A stretch of 64,000 nucleotides of DNA from Acidobacteria bacterium OLB17 (GCA_001567505.1 LLEU01000030.1:62001-126000); one strand, 5' to 3'. Positions 54,478-64,000 are shown, counted from the first letter of the stretch. Numbers and translations are program-made. Notes: generated by a model not told the origin, from the letters alone.

Positions 54478-55281
54478 CTACACCTTTACCGACCTTCGCT
54501 GTCGCTGCGCCTCGAATAAGATTACGCCCGAAGCGACGGAAACGTTCAAAGAATCTATTTTTCCATACATCGGGATCTTGACCAAGACATCGCAATTCTC
54601 GGCGACAAGCCGATGCAGCCCACGGCCTTCGCCGCCGAGGATGAGGGCGGATGGACGCGTCCAATCCCATTGATCGTACGACATTTCGGCGTCAACCGAC
54701 GTGCCAACGACCCAAATATCGCGTTTCTTCAGATCGTCGATAAAGCGGTTCAGGTTCTGCGTTTTTGCGACACGCAGATGCTCTACGGCTCCGGCCGAGG
54801 CCTTCGCAACCGTGTCTGTAAGGCCGACGGAGCGGCGGTCCGGGATGACGATGCCGTCCGCATTCGCACATTCGGCCGTGCGGATGATCGCGCCGAAATT
54901 TCGCGGATCCTCGACGCCGTCAAGAACGACGATCAGCGGCGTCTCGCCGCAGTTCTCAAAGATCTCATCGACCTGCGCGTATTCCGCCGGCGAGACGAAC
55001 GCGACCACGCCCTGAAGATTCGCGCCGCGGTCGGCGAATTTTGCGAGGGCTTCGCGTGCGACTCGCGTGAAGGGAACCGAGTTCGACCGTGCAAGATCGA
55101 TCACCTCGGAGAGGCGCGCCTCTTTTGCTCCCTGAGCGATCATCACGCGGTCGACACGTCGCGGATCGGCACGCAAAGCCTCAAGGACCGGCGAAACGCC
55201 GAAGAGGACGTTGTCCGTTTGCCGCGGATGTTCGCGTTCGCGGGGCTGTCGCGGGAACTTTCGATTATCTTTTGAGTTCAT
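54478..55281 (-). CDS. rlmB: TrmH/SpoU-family 2'-O-methyltransferase (RlmB-like)
   Basis: About 267 residues starting at the ATG 55279-55281 (MNSKDNRKFPRQPRERE); a longer frame upstream lies inside the neighbouring gene. The substrate-binding domain (VLFGVSPVLEALRADPRRVDRVMIAQGAKEARL) is followed by the trefoil-knot SPOUT motifs LDGVEDPRNFGAIIRTAECANADG, LILGGEGRGLHRL and VKIPMYGKIDSLNVSVASGVILFE. It methylates a ribose in rRNA (RlmB acts at G2251 of 23S) or tRNA; the exact target is inferred from the RlmB-like N-domain. It overlaps the end of the upstream gene by 17 bases. Confidence 0.9.
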   Translation of the reverse strand: MNSKDNRKFPRQPREREHPRQTDNVLFGVSPVLEALRADPRRVDRVMIAQGAKEARLSEVIDLARSNSVPFTRVAREALAKFADRGANLQGVVAFVSPAEYAQVDEIFENCGETPLIVVLDGVEDPRNFGAIIRTAECANADGIVIPDRRSVGLTDTVAKASAGAVEHLRVAKTQNLNRFIDDLKKRDIWVVGTSVDAEMSYDQWDWTRPSALILGGEGRGLHRLVAENCDVLVKIPMYGKIDSLNVSVASGVILFEAQRQRRSVKV

Positions 55282-56269
55282 CGAGATCGAGTGCCTGAAG
55301 GCGCGAGAATTTCGTAAATTGCCGCGTGTTGTCCATCGTCGAACTTCGGCCGTAACGCCGCTGGCCGATGCCCGTACGCACACGCCCGAGACCGTCCGTT
55401 CGGCTCGCCGCAGGCCACGGGCCGCTCAAAATATTTTGGAGATCGGCGTGTTCAACAACAGATCGAGCTTGCGGGGCCGCACGCCGGAGCATTGCGATAA
55501 GCCGCTCGAAATTCTCCGCAGCAAGAAGCGAACGCTCGCTGCCGAGTGTCGAGAAATCAAAGCCGGTCGAACGGATCGTCAACGGCGTGAGCCTGCCTCT
55601 AAAGTAGATATCGAGGATCTGCGAATCGCGCACGTCCGAGCTTTCGTCCGTGACGGTCGAGCGTTTTCGCATACCGCGTTTCTCGAATGTCGTTGTCGTG
55701 AATACCTGCAAATGGCCGAGGACGACCGCCGTTAGATCTTCCACAGGACGGCTTTCCTGCACGCCGCGATTAAAGTCGTTGAAGGTGAGAACGCCGCCGT
55801 CGAGCTCGAGTTTCGAGATGCGAAGGCCGGGCTTGTCCGCTCCCAAACTCTCATCGCTTACGATCGCCGTCGGAATATCGTTGAGGCGTTTTCGGGCGAG
55901 TTCGGCAAGGTTTTCCGTCGAAAAGCGTGCGATCGGAAGCAGTGCATCCGAGGTCGGAAAGCCTTTTGCATCTCCGAGCGAAAATCCGAGCGACAAAAGC
56001 TCAGCCTCGGCCGCAGAACGCGCGAGATCTTTCGCCTTGGCGACGATCGTCCAGCCAAGGGCGTCCGGTTCAAGGTCGTTCGCAACGACCTTGACTTGCG
56101 AGATCAGCTCGTCGCGGACGACGAGTTCAGCACCGCAATAGATACAGTTCGTTCGATTCGGCGCGTTGTCGCGGCCGCATTTCTCGCAAGCCGACAATTC
56201 GTCCTGCGAAAAGGCGATCTGGACGGCCTGGACCGGCTGGCCGGCGATGTTTTCTGTCTCTTCTGCCAT
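55265..56269 (-). CDS. zinc-ribbon protein, function unknown
   Basis: About 334 residues starting at MAEETENIAGQPVQ (56267-56269). A zinc ribbon lies at residues about 27-46 (CEKCGRDNAPNRTNCIYCG). The rest is soluble, mixed alpha/beta (LGWTIVAKAKDLARSAAEAELLSLGF, ISKLELDGGVLTFNDFN, VVLGHLQVFTTTTFEKRG, ILDIYFRGRLTPLTIRSTGFDFS). The C-terminal third is helical and ends in a basic region. I do not recognise a named family. Its stop is inside the start of the rlmB-like gene, so the two are co-transcribed. Confidence 0.75.
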   Translation of the reverse strand: MAEETENIAGQPVQAVQIAFSQDELSACEKCGRDNAPNRTNCIYCGAELVVRDELISQVKVVANDLEPDALGWTIVAKAKDLARSAAEAELLSLGFSLGDAKGFPTSDALLPIARFSTENLAELARKRLNDIPTAIVSDESLGADKPGLRISKLELDGGVLTFNDFNRGVQESRPVEDLTAVVLGHLQVFTTTTFEKRGMRKRSTVTDESSDVRDSQILDIYFRGRLTPLTIRSTGFDFSTLGSERSLLAAENFERLIAMLRRAAPQARSVVEHADLQNILSGPWPAASRTDGLGRVRTGIGQRRYGRSSTMDNTRQFTKFSRLQALDLDELKR

Positions 56270-56612
56270 CGTTCGTGCCTGCGGCTTCGTGGCCGCAGGC
56301 GAATGCATTCGATATTATCACCCTGCGTGACAGAAATGCTTGACCCGAACGCCTCGTCAAGGGCAAACTATAAGAGAAGGCCCCGCTTTGCGGCCATTCT
56401 GTTTAGAGAATCTTATTGATATTGATACGAAAAAGAATCCAAAAATGAGGCCGTGCGGCCTCGGACCGTTTTAATTGCTAAGGTATTTTGTTCGTCCGAC
56501 AGCCTATTTGATCCGATCTTCAGAAAGTTTGCAGGGTTCTTTATTTCTCACCTAAACAGTCTAAGCGTCCGTCTTGCGGTTCCCAAAAACTTTATTCAAG
56601 GGGTGTGAACGG
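56270..56612. other. intergenic region between divergent genes
   Basis: About 340 bases with a lower GC content than the genes. It holds a small stem, GAGGCC/GGCCTC at 56447-56462, followed by a GTTTTAATT run, a possible weak terminator. No gene or clear promoter pair is seen. Confidence 0.45.
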
Positions 56613-57275
56613 ATGCATTTCGACACAAAGACAAGTTCTTCCTGGCAGCTTGGCAACCGCGGGCGCGTTGCCGTCTTTATCGACGGGAACAACCTGTTCC
56701 ACGCGGCTCGCTTCCACAATATCGACATTGATTACAACAAGCTTCTGCGGGTCTTGCTTGGCGACGGCCGCCTCTTGCGTGCGTTCTTTTACACGGGCGT
56801 CGATGCCGGCGCCGAACGCCAACAGGGCTTTCTGCTCTGGATGAGGCGGAACGGATTTCGCGTCGTCCAAAAAGAGCTGAAGACGTTCTACGATGGCACG
56901 CGCAAGGCGAATCTCGATGTCGAGATCGCAGTCGATATGCTTAGCCTTGCGGGCCGCTACGACACCGCCGTGCTCGTATCGGGCGACGAAGATTTCGTCT
57001 ATGCGATCAACGCTGTCGCCTATAAGGGCTGCCGGGTCGAGGTCGCGGGCTTTCGGTCGAATACGGCGCCGAGGCTGATCGACGTCGGCGATTTCTTTAT
57101 CGACCTCGGCGACATCGCGGATATGATCCGTAAGGACACGACCAGCGGCGATTACGAGATGCCTTCATTCCCGCCGAATGTGAGTACGCCGCCGGAGACG
57201 TCGGCCTTTGCGGCCGACGACCGCGAATCGCCGGAGAATATTGCAAAATTCGACCGAGTAAGAGAGCGAAGATGA
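56613..57275 (+). CDS. NYN-domain (LabA/DUF88-like) putative RNase
   Basis: About 220 residues from the ATG at 56613, preceded by GGGGTG. The NYN (PIN-like) nuclease fold is shown by VAVFIDGNNLFHAA (Asp-Gly-Asn), the KANLDVEIAVDMLSLA segment with Asp and the VLVSGDEDFVYAINAVAYKGCRVEVAGFRS motif, giving the acidic catalytic set. Ends in a disordered Ser/Pro tail. LabA/NYN proteins are thought to act on RNA. The stop overlaps the next start by four bases (ATGA). Confidence 0.85.
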   Translation: MHFDTKTSSSWQLGNRGRVAVFIDGNNLFHAARFHNIDIDYNKLLRVLLGDGRLLRAFFYTGVDAGAERQQGFLLWMRRNGFRVVQKELKTFYDGTRKANLDVEIAVDMLSLAGRYDTAVLVSGDEDFVYAINAVAYKGCRVEVAGFRSNTAPRLIDVGDFFIDLGDIADMIRKDTTSGDYEMPSFPPNVSTPPETSAFAADDRESPENIAKFDRVRERR

Positions 57276-57649
57276 AGACCTTTACGCTTTCCGAAGCGAA
57301 TGCCGCCCTGGCCGAGCTCATACCTGACCTCGAAAAACTCCAAAGGCATCACCACCTTCTCACTTCGCAACGTGAAGCGGCCGAGGCTGCAAGTGCGGCT
57401 GCAGAGTCCGGCGGCGGCGGTATGGCCTTGGGGACGGAATATGTGAATGCTCTTTGCGAGCTTCGCGAGATCACCTCGGCGCTCGACGAACGCGGTATCG
57501 AGATAAAAGATTTCGCCCGCGGACTGATCGATTTTCCGTCGCTTCGGAACGGGCGACTCATCTATTTTTGCTGGCAGCTTGGCGAAGGCAGCGAGATCAG
57601 GTTCTGGCACGAACAGGATGGCGGATTCGCCGGACGCAAGCCTCTCTAG
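57272..57649 (+). CDS. DUF2203 family protein
   Basis: A 125-residue protein matching the DUF2203 pattern: FTLSEANAALAELIPDLEKL at the N-terminus, a helical middle, then LREITSALDERGIEIKDFARGLIDFPSLRNGRLIYFCWQLGEGSEIRFWHEQDGGFAGRKPL, the very conserved family C-terminus. It is translationally coupled to the NYN gene upstream. The function of the family is not known. Confidence 0.88.
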   Translation: MKTFTLSEANAALAELIPDLEKLQRHHHLLTSQREAAEAASAAAESGGGGMALGTEYVNALCELREITSALDERGIEIKDFARGLIDFPSLRNGRLIYFCWQLGEGSEIRFWHEQDGGFAGRKPL

Positions 57650-57827
57650 GCGCAAAAAGATCCAAAAATAACAACTATTGCTTACTTCAACTGCTTAAAT
57701 CGCGGCAAGTAGATGTATTTTGTGCGCTTTAGTATTGACTGCTTAATGTAAATGTTGATAACATCACTCAAGTTTTGCCGATATTCCAGCTCAAGAATGG
57801 GCGATCAAGCACGAAAACTTTAAGCTT

Positions 57828-59186
57828 ATGAAATGTCCGGTCTGCGCACGAGATCTGGCACCCACACTTTCGATCTGTCCGACCTGTGGGGCAATGAGGA
57901 ACGATTCGGTGAGGGAAGAGCTTCAGACGAAGATCACCTCAGGCCCGCTCTCAAAGAGCAAGGCCGCCGCGGCTGCTCCGATCGAGAGGCCCGCGGCAGA
58001 CGCACCGGCCGTAAGCCTCACCGCAGAAACACCAAAGGTTGAGGCCGCTGAGAAGCGTCCCGCAGAAACGGTCCCGGGCGGCCCGACCTCGGGGCTTCGC
58101 CAACCGGCAAAGACCAGCCCGACGCTCGTCGGCTTTCAAGGGAAGGAAACCGCTATACCCGAATGGCGGCTTCAAATGCAGAATGCTGTTCGCCAGCGGA
58201 TGGGAATGGCCTCCGAACCGGCGGCAGTCGCGGCACCGACGCGGCCGGCTGCCGCTGCAGCAAGGACCACGGCGGCGCCTGCTTCCAAACCGCGTACAGT
58301 TTCTATACCGCAGGACGCCGATCCGCGACTCGCCGCTGCCTTAGGCCGCATACAGGCGTCTCGCCACGCATTTTCGACCCGAGCTGCACAACCCGCCGCT
58401 CCGGCGAGGGTCCCGGCCCAGAAGAACCCGCGGTTCAATGTCGTCCCGCGGACGCAAGCGGCAGCGCCGGCACCCGCACGTAGAGTTCTGCCGGAACCGT
58501 CGTTCTACACACCGATGCCGAGGTCGTTCGAGGCTCCGATGCCGAAGCCTTTTGAAGCTCCGATGCGCATCAAACTCGACACGAACAAGCTGCCGAAGCT
58601 TGCCGAGATCGTCCCGCAGCGTGAAGAGTCGTTCGAAGCCTTAAAGGAGATCCACGACGAAGAGTCGATCCATGCCTCGACGCCGGTCGAGACGGCCACG
58701 GTCAGCAGATTCGTGATCAATGCCGAGGCCGACGAAACCGAAGCCACTGCCAACGAGTTCGAAGACGAAGAACTCGAAGATCTCGCACCGCTCTCGATGC
58801 GCGTCAATGCTGCTCTATTCGACCTGATCGTCGGCATCGTCGCGACACTGATCTTGATGTCGCCGTTCGTGCTCTCGGGCGGCGAGTGGGTATCGCTTTC
58901 GGGCGGTCTGCTTTTTGCCGGGGCTCTTGCCGTCGTGCTTTTCCTATATACGACTTTCTCGGTTGCCTTCGTTGGCAAAACGCTCGGTATGCGGCTTTTC
59001 TCGCTCGAGGTCGTTGATATTGAAGAGAACGAATACCCGACGATGCAGCAGGCGGCCGTCAGCTCTTCGGTCTTCCTGCTTTCGATCGCATTCGCCGGGC
59101 TCGGCTTTGTCCCGATGTTCTTCAATCCGGAGCGTCGTGCCGCCCACGACCTAGCGTCCGGCACGATCGTCGTTCGCGAATTCTGA
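57828..59186 (+). CDS. RDD-family membrane protein with zinc ribbon
   Basis: A 452-residue protein. N-terminal zinc ribbon (MKCPVCARDLAPTLSICPTCG) is followed by about 270 residues of low-complexity Ala/Pro-rich sequence (including repeated SFEAPMPKPFEAPM). A C-terminal RDD domain of about 140 residues follows (LSMRVNAALFDLIVGIVATLILM, FSVAFVGKTLGMRLFSLEVVD, NPERRAAHDLASGTIVV) with about four membrane helices. RDD proteins are presumed transporters or membrane scaffolds. The linker has the compositional bias of a disordered segment. Confidence 0.82.
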   Translation: MKCPVCARDLAPTLSICPTCGAMRNDSVREELQTKITSGPLSKSKAAAAAPIERPAADAPAVSLTAETPKVEAAEKRPAETVPGGPTSGLRQPAKTSPTLVGFQGKETAIPEWRLQMQNAVRQRMGMASEPAAVAAPTRPAAAAARTTAAPASKPRTVSIPQDADPRLAAALGRIQASRHAFSTRAAQPAAPARVPAQKNPRFNVVPRTQAAAPAPARRVLPEPSFYTPMPRSFEAPMPKPFEAPMRIKLDTNKLPKLAEIVPQREESFEALKEIHDEESIHASTPVETATVSRFVINAEADETEATANEFEDEELEDLAPLSMRVNAALFDLIVGIVATLILMSPFVLSGGEWVSLSGGLLFAGALAVVLFLYTTFSVAFVGKTLGMRLFSLEVVDIEENEYPTMQQAAVSSSVFLLSIAFAGLGFVPMFFNPERRAAHDLASGTIVVREF

Positions 59187-59264
59187 TCCGGCCAGTAACG
59201 CAGCCTGCGGCCTCCAACGCGTGAGAAGTGATATTCTCTCGACCTGGAGGCCGAACTATTTCCG

Positions 59265-60164
59265 ATGCAGATCACACGCGAGGAACGCTTAGAAGCAGAA
59301 CGCCGCGAGAAGGTCGTGCAGTTTGCCGCCGAATTGCGAAAGCGCGTCGGCGGAGATGTCGCTCGTGCCCGGCGGCTTCTTAAGAATCTTGACGGCGACC
59401 TCGCAAAACACGGCGACCCTGAGCATTGGAAGCGGCTCGGCGACATTTTGCTCGCGAATGTCAGCGGCGCAAAACGCGAGGGCGTGGGCTTTCGAGTGAC
59501 CGATTATTTTGACGCGTCGGCGCCGGAGATCATCATCGAAGCCGATCCGCGTCTCTCTGCCTCCGAGGCAGCAGAAGAGTATTTTCGGCGTTATCAGAAG
59601 GCGCGGAACGGCCGCGAGATGATCTCGGGCCGTATCGAGGCGACACGCGCAAAGATCGCCGCCGCCGAAGAACGCCTCGCGGAGATCGAGGCTGCAGAAG
59701 CTGCCTCCGACCTTGAGAAGCTGAACACGATCCTTCCGGCAATGAAGGCGCCGACCGAGACGCGCAGGGCAAAGAAACGCGATCCGAAGATCAAAGGCGT
59801 TCGGCGTTTCGTCTCGTCGGACGGATTTGAGATATTGGTGGGCAAAGGCGCTGAGGACAACGATTACTTGACGACGCGGCTTGCGTCGGCCCGTGATACC
59901 TGGCTGCACGCTGCCGACCATTCCGGTTCACACGTCGTGATACGAAATCCGAATCGAAAAGAGATCCCGCAGCGAACCTTGAGAGAAGCCGCATCGCTTG
60001 CCGCGTTCTACAGTTCGGCGAGGCAGTCTCCCAGAGCGGCCGTCAATTATACAGAGCGAAAATTCGTGAACAAGGTAAAGGGCGGTGCTCCCGGCCTTGT
60101 CCGTCTCGCATCGTTCAGGACGATCGATGTCAGGCCGGAGGTGACGGTGGAAAAGATCGAGTAG
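59265..60164 (+). CDS. NFACT-family protein lacking the N-domain (RqcH-like C-terminal part)
   Basis: A 299-residue protein equivalent to the C-terminal half of RqcH/FbpA. It has the middle coiled-coil region (RREKVVQFAAELRKRV, KNLDGDLAKHGDPEHWKRLGDILLANV, EIIIEADPRLSASEAAEEYFRRYQKA) and the NFACT-R (DUF814) domain (RRFVSSDGFEILVGKGAEDNDYLTTRLA, DTWLHAADHSGSHVVIRN, VNYTERKFVNKVKGGAPGLVRL). Full RqcH (about 550 residues) binds stalled 60S-tRNA and adds alanine tails; the N-terminal NFACT-N domain is absent and the 78-base gap upstream cannot hold it. It may be a partner or a variant with another role. Confidence 0.8.
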   Translation: MQITREERLEAERREKVVQFAAELRKRVGGDVARARRLLKNLDGDLAKHGDPEHWKRLGDILLANVSGAKREGVGFRVTDYFDASAPEIIIEADPRLSASEAAEEYFRRYQKARNGREMISGRIEATRAKIAAAEERLAEIEAAEAASDLEKLNTILPAMKAPTETRRAKKRDPKIKGVRRFVSSDGFEILVGKGAEDNDYLTTRLASARDTWLHAADHSGSHVVIRNPNRKEIPQRTLREAASLAAFYSSARQSPRAAVNYTERKFVNKVKGGAPGLVRLASFRTIDVRPEVTVEKIE

Positions 60165-60191
60165 CGTTTCGCCGAGGCAGGATCGGCTCGC

Positions 60192-60800
60192 CTATTCGGC
60201 CATCAGATTATCGACACTCGTCTTGAGTTGGGAGATCACTTTCGGGCCGCCGCCGACGAAAACTCCGCGGAGTTTGCCCTCGCGGTCAACGAGGAAGCTT
60301 TCGGGAACGGCAGAGACCTGCGAGATCTTCTGCAGTTTCTTGCTAACATCAGGCTGAACGCGGGCAAGCTCATAGTTGAGCCTCATCTTCTTTGCAAACG
60401 CCTCGATGTCCTCGATCGGTTCTGGTTCGTCCGTGTCCTGAAAGCCCACGTTCAAGCCGACCACTTCGAAGCCTTTGTCGCCGTATTTCTTTTGCAGTTC
60501 GATGAGGTGCGGCATTTCCTCGCGGCATGGCCCGCACCACGTTGCCCAAAGATTCAGGAGCACGACCTTGCCGCGTCGATCCTTGATCCGCATCGTGCCG
60601 CCTTTTACAAGCTCGATATCGACATCGACAATATCATCCTTAAGAACGGGGTAATTGTTACCCACAGGTTTCTCCTGCTGCGATCCGTTTGCGGCAGATT
60701 CAGCAGAACCGCATCCTGAAAGACTCGAAAAAAGGAGTGCAAGGCAAGAAAAAAGTACGATCTTTGGAAGAAATGACTTCATAAACATTATCCCGTTCAT
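60192..60800 (-). CDS. TlpA/ResA-like thioredoxin lipoprotein
   Basis: About 202 residues from the ATG at 60798-60800, which overlaps the ABC transporter stop (ATGA) and has an AAGGAT site. Lipoprotein signal peptide with LSGC; the mature domain has the thioredoxin active site WATWCGPCREEMPHL and the cis-Pro region SAVPESFLVDREGKLRGVFVGG. TlpA/ResA proteins reduce periplasmic disulfides, for example in cytochrome c maturation. Coupling to the FHA-ABC gene suggests joint expression but gives no clear common role. Confidence 0.88.
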   Translation of the reverse strand: MNGIMFMKSFLPKIVLFSCLALLFSSLSGCGSAESAANGSQQEKPVGNNYPVLKDDIVDVDIELVKGGTMRIKDRRGKVVLLNLWATWCGPCREEMPHLIELQKKYGDKGFEVVGLNVGFQDTDEPEPIEDIEAFAKKMRLNYELARVQPDVSKKLQKISQVSAVPESFLVDREGKLRGVFVGGGPKVISQLKTSVDNLMAE

Positions 60801-63778
60801 CGAATATCCTTTATCCGCAAAACGAGCACGGCCGCGAATGCCAATATACAAAACATTAGCATCAGGACGAACTGATTCAAAACTTCGTTCATCCAGGGAT
60901 GAAGGAACGTGACGAATCCGGAAAGGTCGTCCGGTATCTTCCTTGCGTTCGGAACGGCAGGCATTTCGTCGAGGTCAGGCCTCGGCGGCGAGAGTCCGGC
61001 ATTGCGTTCATCGTCGTATTTGCGGAGCTTCGCCTCGGTCTTTGATTGATAATCGCTGAGGTCTTGGCGCGCCTTTGCGAGGATCGCATCATTGTCCTCT
61101 TCGACCTGTTTATAGAGCCCTCGGCCCGAAGTCGCATCGCCGGCCGCGGCACCTTCCGGTTCGAGAGTCGCGAGCGTAGAAAAACGCTTCATCGTATCGA
61201 ACGACCAAGCCGCCGGAATGGCCATTGTGAGCGGCCTTGAGACGCTGTTCGGAACGCCGAAGATACCGGAGAGAAGAATCTGCGGAATGAGAACGAGCGG
61301 GACGAGCGTCGTCGCCATCTGATTCGTCCTGACGGACGCCGAGATAAAAAGCCCGATCGCAAGCCCGACCGCCGCACTCAAAAGCATCGCCCAGAATTGA
61401 GGAATACCAAAAAGTTCGCCCGGCATGGTGCCTTTAACGAGAAGGTCGGCGGCCTTCAGCGGCAGAAAGAGCAGAATGCACTGGATCCCGACAAAAAGGC
61501 CGAGCACCGTGAACTTTGAAGCGATGTACGGAAGAAAGCCGAGATTCACCATACGCTCGCGTTCGTAGATCGGCCGTTCGGAGACGATCTCGCGGGCGGC
61601 GATGCTTGTGCCGAACCAGATCGCGACGATCGACAGCATAAAGTAGATGAAATCCCGCGGGCCAGAAGGATTCACGGCGGCGAGCGTCAACGCCGCAACG
61701 ATCGGTGCTTCGGCGAGCAGTAGAGCGATGTTGAGTTTGTCCCTGAGCAGGACCTCAAGATATCGACGCGAGAGCGTCGCCCATTGCCGTATCGATCCGA
61801 GTACACCGAGACGTGTCCGTCGCGCACGTCCTCCGACTTCGGCTGCCGCGTTCTGAGACTGCGGCTCTTCGACGTACTTTCGAAAATCGGGCGACGCAAG
61901 ATATACCTGTCGAAAACGCTCAGCGGCCGCATCGAGCGTTTCATTCTCTGTCGCTTCGAGACGATCGAAAAGCGTGCGGATGTCCGACACGCCGAACGCC
62001 TTCAACGCGCCGTCGGGCGTTCCGAAATAGACGAGGCGGCCCTGGAGCATTATCGCGACCTTGTCGAACATTCGCACGGTCTCTGCTGCGTGGGTCGTCA
62101 GAATTACGGTGCGTCCGGAATCGGTGATCTGGCGGAAGAGCTCCATCATCGAGAATTCGGTTTGAGGATCGAGGCCGCTCGTCGGTTCATCAAGAAAGAG
62201 AAGCGACGGCCTGGTGATCAGCTCAACTGCGACAGAGACACGTTTTCGCTGGCCGCCCGACAGGTCCGAGACGCGCACATCGCGACGCGATAGCAGGCCG
62301 CTTACGTCGAGGACCTCGTTGATCGTACGGTCGATCTCGCTCCGGCTTACGTCCCGAGAAAGCCGCAGTTTTGCAACGTAAAGCAGCGTTCGATAAACGG
62401 TGAGTTCGCGATGGATGATGTCGTCCTGCGGAACGAGGCCGATAGAATGTTTCAGCGAGGCAAGCTCTCGATAGAGGCCGCGGCCGTTCACCGTTATCGA
62501 GCCGCTGTCAGGTTTGTGTACGCCGCTCAATGCGTGCATCAGAGATGTCTTACCCGAACCTGAAGGCCCGATGATGCCGACGAATTCGTTCGGGAGAATG
62601 GTCAGCGAAATATCGTTGATCAGGTCGAATCGGCCGCCTTTTGCCCGCACGGAACTTGAAACGTGTGCGGCGTCTATCCGCATCTTTGCCCGCGTGTCGA
62701 AAACGCCCACAGTTCCGGCAGTATCGACCCTGATAGAGAACGGCCCGATCTGGACGATGTCGGCCGGCGAGATCGCAGCGGAAGATGTCGGGACGCCGTT
62801 CAGATAGACGCCGTTCGTTGAGCCGAGGTCTTCGATCGAAACTTGTCCTCCCGACGAACGAAGGCGCGCGTGCCTTGAAGAGATATCGAGGCCGTCAAGC
62901 CGAATGTCGCTCTCAGCGGCACGGCCGATCACGAGTTCGGACCTTCCGCCGAACGCGATGGACATTATTAATTCCGCGTTTGCCGCATTCTTGTTTGCGG
63001 CGGCTTCGGCCGGGCGTCCCAGGCGCGCGACTATCGTCTTTCCGTCGTTCGCAAATTGTTGGAATTCGGCCGCACTTTGCGAGAGATGTGCAACTCGCTC
63101 GTTCGCAAGGGAATTCTCGAAGGCCGAAGGCTGCGAAGGTGCGGAGAAAACGGCGACCGGCCCGCCGGGCCCGAACCGTATTCGATCGCCGTCCGCCAAC
63201 GGCGTCGGTGCCGTTAGCCGCTGGTCGTTCACGAACGTTCCGTTAAAACTGCCGCGGTCTTCGACGAAATAGTCGCCGCCCCGTTGAACAACAGCCGCGT
63301 GATTTCGCGAGACCATCGTATCCGTCGCAGCGAATGCCACCGTGTTCCCGGGATCGCGGCCGAAGGTGATCTCAGAGCCGCCGAGGACAACGGGCGTACG
63401 TGCGGGATCATCAGGGAAACGCAATTCTGCCGAGGTTATTTGCACGGCAGCGGCCTGCGCGGCGAGTTCGATCGCAACAACGCCAAGCGACGGCCCGTTC
63501 GTGCCGAGCTGAATGACATTACCGATCTCGATGCGAGCTCGAGTGATCCGTCCGCCGTTCAGGAACGTCCCGTAGCTAGAGCTTAGATCGGTGAGGTAGC
63601 AGCCGTCAGGTTCGAAGACGATCTCGGCATGCCGTCGCGACACCATCGGGAAACGGTCGTTCGCAAAGACGATGTCACATTCTGCCGGGTCGCGTCCAAG
63701 CGAGATGCGAGCCTGCGCGAACGCCGTTTGCTCGCCGACGGCAAGCCCGGTCGCGACGCCTGTAAGGACGATCTTCAT
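60797..63778 (-). CDS. FHA-domain ABC-2 transporter (ATPase and permease fused)
   Basis: About 993 residues from the ATG at 63776-63778 ([15 protein letters not shown]); its start overlaps the gatA stop by four bases. Three FHA domains occur in the first 400 residues ([89 protein letters not shown]). An ABC ATPase follows ([19 protein letters not shown], signature [11 protein letters not shown], Walker [14 protein letters not shown]), then an ABC-2 permease with about seven helices. FHA domains bind phosphothreonine, so transport is probably under Ser/Thr kinase control. The substrate is unknown. Confidence 0.88.
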   Translation of the reverse strand: MKIVLTGVATGLAVGEQTAFAQARISLGRDPAECDIVFANDRFPMVSRRHAEIVFEPDGCYLTDLSSSYGTFLNGGRITRARIEIGNVIQLGTNGPSLGVVAIELAAQAAAVQITSAELRFPDDPARTPVVLGGSEITFGRDPGNTVAFAATDTMVSRNHAAVVQRGGDYFVEDRGSFNGTFVNDQRLTAPTPLADGDRIRFGPGGPVAVFSAPSQPSAFENSLANERVAHLSQSAAEFQQFANDGKTIVARLGRPAEAAANKNAANAELIMSIAFGGRSELVIGRAAESDIRLDGLDISSRHARLRSSGGQVSIEDLGSTNGVYLNGVPTSSAAISPADIVQIGPFSIRVDTAGTVGVFDTRAKMRIDAAHVSSSVRAKGGRFDLINDISLTILPNEFVGIIGPSGSGKTSLMHALSGVHKPDSGSITVNGRGLYRELASLKHSIGLVPQDDIIHRELTVYRTLLYVAKLRLSRDVSRSEIDRTINEVLDVSGLLSRRDVRVSDLSGGQRKRVSVAVELITRPSLLFLDEPTSGLDPQTEFSMMELFRQITDSGRTVILTTHAAETVRMFDKVAIMLQGRLVYFGTPDGALKAFGVSDIRTLFDRLEATENETLDAAAERFRQVYLASPDFRKYVEEPQSQNAAAEVGGRARRTRLGVLGSIRQWATLSRRYLEVLLRDKLNIALLLAEAPIVAALTLAAVNPSGPRDFIYFMLSIVAIWFGTSIAAREIVSERPIYERERMVNLGFLPYIASKFTVLGLFVGIQCILLFLPLKAADLLVKGTMPGELFGIPQFWAMLLSAAVGLAIGLFISASVRTNQMATTLVPLVLIPQILLSGIFGVPNSVSRPLTMAIPAAWSFDTMKRFSTLATLEPEGAAAGDATSGRGLYKQVEEDNDAILAKARQDLSDYQSKTEAKLRKYDDERNAGLSPPRPDLDEMPAVPNARKIPDDLSGFVTFLHPWMNEVLNQFVLMLMFCILAFAAVLVLRIKDIR

Positions 63779-64000
63779 CCGACGAAAACGGACGGCTTGC
63801 CCATTAGCGGGAACGCAGTTTCGTAGGCGCTTGCGATACGCAGGATCTCGGCTTCGCCCCAGAAATTGCCGACGAGCTGGAGCCCGATCGGAAGGCCGTC
63901 GGATGAGAGGCCGCACGGTACGCTAACGGCAGGCACGCCCGCAAGATTTGCCGAGACGGTGAAAATATCGCTCAGATACATCGCAAGCGGGTCGTCGAGA
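63775..64000 (-). CDS. gatA: GatA-type amidase C-terminus (Glu-tRNA(Gln) amidotransferase subunit A), 5' end off window
   Basis: The last 75 codons of an amidase-signature enzyme. The segment [30 protein letters not shown] then [10 protein letters not shown] is the highly conserved C-terminal motif of GatA. GatA releases ammonia from glutamine for GatB to amidate Glu-tRNA(Gln). The final residues ([17 protein letters not shown]) are also typical. The catalytic Lys-Ser-Ser part lies outside the window, so a related amidase cannot be fully excluded. The stop overlaps the start of the FHA-ABC gene. Confidence 0.85.
   Translation of the reverse strand, partial: LDDPLAMYLSDIFTVSANLAGVPAVSVPCGLSSDGLPIGLQLVGNFWGEAEILRIASAYETAFPLMGKPSVFVG

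Overview
The window is about 64 kb of a dense, moderately GC-rich bacterial chromosome. I infer an acidobacterium of the Blastocatellia/Pyrinomonadaceae type. The basis is the style of its secreted YD-repeat (Rhs) proteins, its FG-GAP-like DFDGDGKTD repeat protein, the sigma/anti-sigma/DUF4097 cassette, YCF48 propellers and many short zinc-ribbon proteins. No 16S rRNA gene is present, so this placement is an inference.

Left chromosomal flank (1-18756). A BON-LysM protein and a BON lipoprotein are followed by aroA-aroK on the minus strand. An RsbW-like kinase and a STAS antagonist come next, then a TPR-like secreted protein, era and prmA on the plus strand. Further on are a YCF48 propeller, RNase H, a Rad50/SbcC-like ATPase, an ECF sigma/anti-sigma/DUF4097 operon, a MoxR-DUF58 pair, a type IV pilin and tRNA-Val(CAC).

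Integrated island (about 18709-45257). The 3' part of tRNA-Val is repeated exactly 26,500 bp downstream, just past a tyrosine recombinase gene. The two copies are the attL and attR ends of an integrative element. Cargo from left to right: an FG-GAP-like surface protein; a secreted Rhs toxin gene followed by an array of displaced Rhs tips, each with its own putative toxin domain (JAMM-like, HExxH zincin, DUF6765/phospholipase-C-like) and a following putative immunity gene; a type I restriction-modification locus with accessory defence genes set between its subunits (hsdM, HEPN/Abi, AlbA_2, hsdS, DUF3644, hsdR); an iteron-like repeat cluster beside a truncated D5-type primase; two divergent XRE regulators; and the integrase. 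Inside hsdS and hsdR there are three in-frame palindromic insertions of 30 or 45 bp, and hsdR also carries an in-frame GIY-YIG endonuclease domain. This is the most unusual part of the window.

Right chromosomal flank (45258-64000). Several small unknown genes, including two paralogues sharing a TPGDLSIT motif, precede a TspO-like membrane protein, fused aroD-aroE, a ThiF/MoeB-type enzyme, a type II NADH dehydrogenase and a secreted beta-propeller protein. After these come a TrmH-family 2'-O-methyltransferase, zinc-ribbon proteins, NYN and DUF2203 proteins, an RDD membrane protein, an NFACT protein lacking its N-domain, a TlpA-like thioredoxin, a three-FHA ABC-2 transporter and the 3' end of gatA.

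A caution for any reader: ten reading frames, in housekeeping genes and island genes alike, are broken by single-base indels. Most of them lie in short homopolymers and most can be repaired by one base. This looks like residual sequencing error rather than biological decay, so those genes are described as probably intact with an apparent frameshift.
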